From DTU018 sp029550685 (GTDB taxonomy: Bacteria > Bacillota > Syntrophomonadia > Syntrophomonadales > Syntrophomonadaceae), in NCBI GenBank assembly GCA_035412805.1, contig DAONVO010000075.1, positions 1-11,468 of the forward strand: 11,468 bases of DNA, written 5' to 3'. Of the stretch, positions 7,243 through 11,468 are shown piece after piece; the stretch's first letter is position 1; each line of letters opens with the position of its first letter. The notes under the pieces were generated by a model. The model was not told where the DNA came from. It did not search any database and was given only the letters and a program-made list of their open reading frames with translations. Both the position numbers and the translations under genes were made by a program.

Positions 7243-7804
7243 GGGTATCCATCTCCTTATCCATGAGCTCTTTTGCTTTTCTCCGGGCTCTGGTCAGATA
7301 TTGCCGGACACTATTTGGAGCTATTCTTAAAATTCCCGCTATCTCCCTGTCATCCATTTCCAATACGTACTTGAAATACAACAGGTTTTTATACTTTTCT
7401 GGCAGCTTTAATATAGCGTTCACCAGCACTTCTATTTTTTCCTGATAGATGATTTTTTCTTCTATGCTTTCTTCCAAGCTAGGTATCTCTTCCTGTAAGT
7501 CTAACTCTTTCCCATAATATGCATATTTACTTTGCACATCTCTATGTTTTATAAAGTTGATGGCCACGCTTCTGGAAGTATAGACAACATAAGCGGCTAA
7601 TTTGCAACTATCCAGCTTTCGGATTACAGAAATCTTCTCAATTAGTCTAATAAAAGTATCGTTGACCAAATCCTCCGCATGGCCCGCATCGCGGGTGATA
7701 TTATACACAGTCTTCCAAACCAGGCCATAATAATCGTGGTATAAACTAAGCATAAATGCCTTATCATTATCATTGTTCATGGATTCTATTGCCATGATAA
7801 CCAT
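7232..7804 (-). CDS. RNA polymerase sigma factor, ECF type
   Basis: The product is 190 residues, the usual ECF size. Region 2 covers about residues 20-90 (YHDYYGLVWKTVYNITRD, then AEDLVNDTFIRLIEKI for core binding and -10 recognition). Region 4 covers about 125-180, with LPEKYKNLLYFKYVLEMDD and the helix-turn-helix REIAGILRIAPNSVRQYLTR that reads the -35 element. The linker between them is acidic. The ATG at 7804 is chosen because GGGGATGTG lies just upstream and a promoter sits at the right distance; ATGs at 7795 and 7780 are possible internal alternatives without ribosome sites. It is the first gene of the four-gene operon and is followed by its probable anti-sigma factor. Its regulon cannot be read from this window. 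Confidence 0.88.
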   Translation of the reverse strand: MVIMAIESMNNDNDKAFMLSLYHDYYGLVWKTVYNITRDAGHAEDLVNDTFIRLIEKISVIRKLDSCKLAAYVVYTSRSVAINFIKHRDVQSKYAYYGKELDLQEEIPSLEESIEEKIIYQEKIEVLVNAILKLPEKYKNLLYFKYVLEMDDREIAGILRIAPNSVRQYLTRARRKAKELMDKEMDTRAQ

Positions 7805-7827
7805 ATAATGTCACATCCCCGGTTATG

Positions 7828-7855
7828 ATTATACACCCATCCCAGGCGATAACAA
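7828..7855 (-). promoter_or_regulatory. Sigma-A-type promoter of the sigma-factor operon
   Basis: Reading the minus strand, TTGTTA (7855-7850) is followed after 16 bases by a perfect TATAAT (7833-7828). The start of transcription would fall near 7821, leaving a leader of under 20 bases that holds the GGGGATGTG ribosome site before the ATG at 7804. This suggests housekeeping transcription of the operon. Confidence 0.65.
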
Positions 7856-8128
7856 ATGATCAAAAAGAAATTTTTAGCGATAAAGTGTTGCATAGGTTAT
7901 TTTAGATTGTCATTTATGTTAGAAAATCTGGAAGATATGCACAAGTACCTTTGGGTTGGACGAGACGTGCTACCGCCCCGCCCAAACAGAGTTATTTGAT
8001 TTAACTAAGCAGCTTATTTATGGAGTCAACCTCTAAGGTCTGATTCAGTAATTGATTTAAGGAAGGTGATGCCGTTGATTATTTAATAGTCTTTTAAAAA
8101 ATGAAAAATTTTGAAGGAGTGATTCGGA
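7856..8128. other. Divergent intergenic region
   Basis: This region lies between the minus-strand sigma operon and the plus-strand SH3 gene. It is mostly A/T-rich. An imperfect hairpin with outer arms TTTGGG/CCCAAA spans about 7951-7985 with no T-run on either side. The promoter of the SH3 gene should be here, but no convincing -35/-10 pair is seen. AAGGAGTG at 8114-8121 is that gene's ribosome site. Confidence 0.5.
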
Positions 8129-8464
8129 ATGATAAAAAAATTGGGTAAAAGCAAGATTGCAGTATGTATATTATGTCTTACTATGCTACTGGGGACAGCT
8201 TCATTAGCCATGGCAGAAGTTGCTCCTGCTGGTAACGCCGCTACAAGTAGTATATTAGCACCCCAAGCCATTCATTATTTTGTTACCGCAACAACTTATA
8301 TTAGAAGTGGACCTGGTTCGAGCTATTCTAAAGTAACCACAGTCTATGCAGGCGATATAGTATGGTTCAACCCTGAATTACCAAACTATAATAATGGGTG
8401 GACTCCGGTTTATATGGGTTCATACGAAGGATATATCCAAGATAGTTACCTTCAGGAATTTTGA
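8129..8464 (+). CDS. Secreted single-domain bacterial SH3 protein
   Basis: The product is 111 residues. It begins with a clear Sec signal peptide (basic MIKKLGKSK, a hydrophobic core, cleavage expected after AMA near residue 29). A short Ala/Ser-rich spacer leads to one bacterial SH3-like domain at about 50-111, with the family pattern YIRSGPGSSYSKVTTVYAGD and the closing EGYIQDSYLQEF. Such domains usually bind peptidoglycan or cell-wall peptides and are often attached to hydrolases. Here it stands alone with no catalytic domain, so it may be a wall-binding or inhibitory protein (inference). The ATG has GAAGGAGTG at a good distance. It is followed by a large inverted repeat, so it is probably transcribed separately from the peptidase gene. 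Confidence 0.85.
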   Translation: MIKKLGKSKIAVCILCLTMLLGTASLAMAEVAPAGNAATSSILAPQAIHYFVTATTYIRSGPGSSYSKVTTVYAGDIVWFNPELPNYNNGWTPVYMGSYEGYIQDSYLQEF

Positions 8465-8502
8465 TAAGATAACTTTCATGCTATCTCCATGTATTACTTA
8501 CC

Positions 8503-8554
8503 GCAATTCATTCCCCATATATGAATTCCGTTAACATATTGGGGAATGAATTGC
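8503..8554. repeat. Long perfect inverted repeat between the SH3 and M28 genes
   Basis: GCAATTCATTCCCCA (8503-8517) is exactly complementary to TGGGGAATGAATTGC (8540-8554), giving a 15-bp stem around a 22-base loop. No T-run follows on either strand, so it is not a standard terminator. It may still end or stabilise the SH3 mRNA, or act as a protein-binding site 60 bases before the peptidase start. Confidence 0.7.
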
Positions 8555-8613
8555 ATCATGTTTAGTCAATAGATGCTAAGATATCCTACTATACAGAAAG
8601 GAAGCGAAGTCCT

Positions 8614-9870
8614 TTGAACAAAATAGTGGCAACCAATAGGCTTAAACTTCTACAGTTTGTCGCAGTATTAGCAGTTCTGGCACTCCTGATAACTGGATGC
8701 GACCATCCTTACAAGAATAACGAACCTTCCCTCAGTGCTGGTGCTTTCACTCCGGATAAGACGCCTATCGTAAGGTCGGAAAACAAAAATTTCTCATCCA
8801 CAGATGAAAACAGAATAACAGATGCAAAGGAAGAGGTATCTCTCACCCCACACCCAGCTGCACCAAAAGAAGACTATAAGCTTGTACCGGATACATACAC
8901 TGCTGCTAAGACGCCTTCTGCAAGTCCTGATAACATTAATTCCTTATCCACGAATGAAAGCAAGAATGACGTGCTTCCCTTGACTATTGATGCAGAGTCT
9001 TCAGACAAAATGACTTTTATAAGTCCAGATGATATAAAATACTTATCCACAGATGAAGCGCAAATGATGAAAACCATCGAAAAACTAACGCTTGCCATTA
9101 GACCTATTGGGTCAAAAGAAGAAAAAGCAGCCTGCGTTTATTTAAAGTCAGAACTGGAGACCTACGGCTATCAAACCGAAATCCAGGAATTTCCCTACAT
9201 CATTCAAAGCCTCAAGCTCAAGAACACTCCTTTTCAAACGGGCAAATTTTTTGACTTCGACATTGTCCAGCCGGATGGAGTCAGTCAGAATTTAATCGCA
9301 GTAAAAAAACCGACTAATAAGGATGGTAAAGATATCATCATTGTAAGCGCCCACTATGATAGCACTTTTCATACCACCGGCGCTATAGACAACGCCTCCG
9401 GGGTGGCAGTGCTAATGGAAGTGGCACGGAACATAGCAAGCTTCCCTAGCAATATCGAGGTACGTTTTTTATTATGCGGAGGAGAAGAGAATTACCTGTA
9501 TGGATCCCGCTACTATGTAAACAGCTTAAGCGAAAATGATCGTCAGCATATTATCGCTGTAATAAATCTGGATTGCATTGGGGAGGAGGGCGTCAACCCA
9601 GTCATTTTAGGAACCAGTAACGGCAAGGAAAATGCAGCTACCAAGTTATTCGCGGATTATGATATGCAGATTGAAAGGGGCCCCATGAGCGATTATTATT
9701 CTTTTGAAAAGGCAGGCATTCCCGCCCTGACCATTGCGCAATATCCGGTTATGGTCGGAACCGGGCAACCATTGCCGGACGATATTGCCCGCATAGACAA
9801 AGCAAAATTAAAAGCAGTAGCCGACATGGTTGCCAAGGTGCTGCTAGAAAAAATGTGCCACAAGATGTAA
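8614..9870 (+). CDS. M28-family zinc peptidase, lipoprotein
   Basis: The product is 418 residues. The start is TTG at 8614, with AAAGGAAG at 8597-8604, and gives a full lipoprotein signal with lipobox LITGC and Cys29. Residues 30-145 form a low-complexity linker with a degenerate threefold repeat. The peptidase domain covers about 150-415. Expected M28 metal and catalytic residues are His247 and Asp249 (SAHYDS), Asp259 (AIDNASG), Glu291/Glu292 (CGGEEN) and Asp320 (INLDCIG). The fifth ligand normally lies in SDHxxF; here the motif is SDYYSF, with Tyr361 in the His position, so activity may be altered. The family removes N-terminal residues from peptides, and this member would act outside the membrane, perhaps in peptide feeding. 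It appears to be a single-gene unit followed by a hairpin. Confidence 0.87.
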   Translation: MNKIVATNRLKLLQFVAVLAVLALLITGCDHPYKNNEPSLSAGAFTPDKTPIVRSENKNFSSTDENRITDAKEEVSLTPHPAAPKEDYKLVPDTYTAAKTPSASPDNINSLSTNESKNDVLPLTIDAESSDKMTFISPDDIKYLSTDEAQMMKTIEKLTLAIRPIGSKEEKAACVYLKSELETYGYQTEIQEFPYIIQSLKLKNTPFQTGKFFDFDIVQPDGVSQNLIAVKKPTNKDGKDIIIVSAHYDSTFHTTGAIDNASGVAVLMEVARNIASFPSNIEVRFLLCGGEENYLYGSRYYVNSLSENDRQHIIAVINLDCIGEEGVNPVILGTSNGKENAATKLFADYDMQIERGPMSDYYSFEKAGIPALTIAQYPVMVGTGQPLPDDIARIDKAKLKAVADMVAKVLLEKMCHKM

Positions 9871-9925
9871 ATTAGTGTGCTTTGGCTATTCCGTCTGTTA
9901 AGATGGAGGAGCCTGCTGGATTTAA

Positions 9926-9960
9926 AAGAGGCGGATATTCAAAACTGCTATCCGTCTCTT
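9926..9960. terminator. Stem-loop after the peptidase gene, possible weak terminator
   Basis: AAGAGGCGGATA (9926-9937) pairs over all 12 positions, with one G-U pair, with TATCCGTCTCTT (9949-9960) around an 11-base loop, 55 bases after the stop codon. Only a weak T-containing stretch follows, so termination on the plus strand may be inefficient. On the minus strand TTTTAAATCC follows the stem. Confidence 0.5.
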
Positions 9961-10248
9961 ATATGGCTATAAACTTATTTTCACATAATCAGCATATACA
10001 AACACTTTAATAATCCTCGCAAACATGCTGCTATACGATTAATTGGCGAAATACTGTTTTAAGGTATCGGCAGAAGTACCGGCTTTGACCTATGCAGAAA
10101 AAATGATCACAATTAAACTGATTCTCCTGCCCAGGCAATTTGGGGGATGATATATTGATTGAAGGTTATGGAATATAATTTATTACTGGCAATCTAACAT
10201 GTCCATCCCTCCATAGTTGCCATGCTTTGATATAAGGATATAAATTAC
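9961..10248. other. Intergenic region before the decayed lipoprotein gene
   Basis: No gene, RNA or repeat is recognised. A short plus-strand frame near 10041-10110 (reading KVSAEVPALTYAEK) could be a gene scrap but matches nothing I can name. AAGGA at 10234-10238 may be the ribosome site of the following decayed gene. Confidence 0.4.
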
Positions 10249-10911
10249 ATTATTTGGCTAGTTTTTTTGTTGACGATGATGTTATTATCCAGATGTGCGG
10301 ATAATAAAAATCCTATCGCAATACCCGATGCCTCATTACCTGAAAGCACAATTAACGGTAATGTAGCACAAGCGCCAACTGAACCGTCAACAGATGCCAA
10401 CAAAACTTTAAATAGTGATTTGGTAAGCCTGCTTAAGCAGGATAATCTCAAGGTATCAGAAGATCTCATTACACAATTTTATAAATATTATCGTATCAAT
10501 AACTTTGAACTGTCCCTGCTGCCCGCTTTTAATACACCGGAACAAATGGATTGGGATCAGTTTACGCATTTTATCTACCGAGGATTTGTTCATAGCAATC
10601 CTGAGGATGTATTTACCAAAGAAAATTTTGCCCAAACGGTCAACAGGTATTTTGGACCAATAGACTATACAGATCGAGACTCCTTATATCTTACCTATGA
10701 AAACGGTATTTATACCAGAAAGCCAGGCGATGAACCGGGAGGCGCATATTATCGTCTCACGAATATTTCAAAAGACGCAGATGGCATCTATACGGCGGTA
10801 TTTGATGGTTTATTCTTCGGGGAATTGGAATACTCCGACCTCTATGAAGAAGCCTCCCCAAATATAAGGGCTATCAGAGACACAGCTGGCACAAAAGAAG
10901 CCATGTGCGAA
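10249..10911 (+). pseudogene. Decayed and IS-truncated lipoprotein gene of unknown function
   Basis: The frame reads about 220 residues up to Glu at 10909-10911, where IS21-type terminal sequence begins. The final residues of the open frame (to 10941) are encoded by the IS. The protein is acidic, with PEDVFTKENFAQTVNRYFG in the middle and YYRLTNISKDADGIYTAVF later, like uncharacterised Firmicute lipoproteins; no function can be given. The upstream frame reads NYIIWLVFLLTMMLLSRC, which is clearly an old lipoprotein signal. It lacks ATG/GTG/TTG before the hydrophobic core, and the residue before Cys is Arg instead of Gly, Ala or Ser. TTG at 10267 could start translation but leaves half a signal and has no ribosome site. 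ATT at 10249 is 10 bases after AAGGA. Loss of start, lipobox and C-terminus together argue for a pseudogene. Confidence 0.72.
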
Positions 10912-10919
10912 TGTCAACC

Positions 10920-10987
10920 AAAAAGAGGACCACTCTGCTAATAAAAAACTGAGCCACTAATGCTAGTTTAAAAGTGAGCCACTTTGC
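10920..10987. repeat. Three terminal binding-site repeats of the IS21 element
   Basis: The copies are AAAAAGAGGACCACTCTGC (10920-10938), AAAAACTGAGCCACTAATGC (10944-10963) and AAAAGTGAGCCACTTTGC (10970-10987), spaced 24-26 bases apart. Multiple terminal repeats of this kind are characteristic of IS21 ends, where the transposase IstA binds. Confidence 0.75.
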
Positions 10988-11023
10988 TCACTGTCTGGAT
11001 TCTAATACAGCTTCACAGTTCAA

Positions 11024-11468
11024 TTATCCTTGACTCTCACCACCTTTTGTTTCTAATTGGTGTTTTTTTAGCCTCTGTTCTAACCGGTAAGACGATCCGT
11101 TCATATCCAGAATATGAGCTCGGTGGGTTAATCGATCTACCAGGGCGGCTGTTAACATAGTATCTGGAAATATCTCCGTCCAACGCGAGAATTCTAGGTT
11201 CGTAGTAATGATGACGCTTCCCCGTTCATTGCGCTCTGATAGTACATGAAACAGGAGTTCTGCTTGGTTGCGGGTAAAGCTTAGATAAGAGAGTTCATCA
11301 AGGATCAGTAAATCCAGTTTGGCAATGCTCTTTTGCAGTTTTAATAAGTTTTGGTCATGCTGAGCTTCGGTTAGTTCAGCCACCAGGTTAGCAGCGGTGT
11401 AAAATCGCACCTTAAATCCGTAACTGCACATGCGTCTGCCTAAGCCAATGGCCAGATGAGTTTTACCA
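11024..11468 (-). CDS. istB: IS21-family helper ATPase IstB (partial, N-terminus outside window)
   Basis: IstB is the AAA+ DnaA/DnaC-like ATPase that helps the transposase IstA choose target DNA. The visible 147 residues start inside the Walker A motif (GKTHLAIGLGRR at the window edge), so the real start lies to the right; the ATG at 11431 is internal. Walker B is LLILDELSYLSF, sensor 1 is SVIITTNLEFSRW, and the typical IstB ending follows (LVDRLTHRAHILDMNGSSY, then RLEQRLKKHQ). The frame is intact to its stop at 11024, about 110 bases from the element end, so this copy could be functional. Confidence 0.92.
   Translation of the reverse strand, partial: GKTHLAIGLGRRMCSYGFKVRFYTAANLVAELTEAQHDQNLLKLQKSIAKLDLLILDELSYLSFTRNQAELLFHVLSERNERGSVIITTNLEFSRWTEIFPDTMLTAALVDRLTHRAHILDMNGSSYRLEQRLKKHQLETKGGESQG

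Larger units (their letters stand above)
10912..11468 (-). mobile_element. IS21-family insertion sequence, istB-side end (continues beyond the window)
   Basis: The element begins with 5'-TGTCAACCAAAAAGAGGACC at 10912, the TGT-type end of IS21 elements, immediately after the interrupted host frame. Three imperfect copies of the transposase-binding repeat follow, then the 3' end of istB on the minus strand. istA and the other end would lie to the right of the window. No decay is visible in the part shown. Confidence 0.82.

Noticed and set aside
8061..8088. Mini-ORF MPLII with a GGAAGG motif upstream of the SH3 gene, as a leader peptide
   Set aside because: It has only five codons, the ribosome motif is too close to the ATG, and no attenuator structure follows.
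8083..8271. Minus-strand 62-codon frame overlapping the SH3 gene, and 8874-9098 minus inside the peptidase
   Set aside because: Both are antisense to well-supported genes and lack ribosome sites and domain features.

Overview
The window looks like a chromosomal segment of an anaerobic, Gram-positive-lineage Firmicute (Clostridia, perhaps Peptococcaceae-like). This rests on an S-layer-homology (SLH) surface protein, lipoprotein signals, an ECF sigma/DUF4367 anti-sigma pair, a yybP-ykoY riboswitch in front of mntP, strong AGGAGG-type ribosome sites and frequent GTG/TTG starts. No rRNA, tRNA or taxon-specific marker is present, so the assignment is an inference.

Layout. 1-250: two doublets of a short palindromic REP-like repeat, ending about 10 bases from the stop of the next gene. 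255-3908 (minus): a 1217-residue exported surface protein with GLUG, Ig-like and fibronectin III-like segments, a Ser/Gly/Pro linker and three C-terminal SLH domains. 3909-4690: nearly 800 bases without an intact gene, holding the decayed 3' end of an IS1182-like transposase. 4691-5468 (plus): a manganese riboswitch, an intrinsic terminator and the Mn efflux gene mntP. 5707-7804 (minus): a compact four-gene operon with overlapping ends, made of an ECF sigma factor, a membrane-anchored DUF4367 anti-sigma/sensor protein, a small lipoprotein with a copper-amine-oxidase-N-like domain, and an unrecognised 137-residue protein. 8129-9870 (plus): a secreted single-SH3 protein, a long perfect inverted repeat, then an M28-family lipoprotein peptidase. 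10249-10911 (plus): a decayed lipoprotein gene cut off by an IS21-family element that runs off the window (10912-11468, istB on the minus strand).

Most products act at the cell surface: S-layer anchoring, lipoproteins, a secreted SH3 protein, a membrane peptidase and a Mn exporter. The sigma/anti-sigma operon is the local regulator. The sequence does not show which genes outside the operon it controls.

No wholly new system is evident. The most noteworthy points are an apparent ATT start codon in the sigma operon, with a possible frameshift downstream of it; an M28 peptidase whose last zinc ligand position is Tyr instead of His, preceded by a degenerate triple repeat; a riboswitch/terminator unit for mntP; and a lipoprotein pseudogene with three separate lesions.
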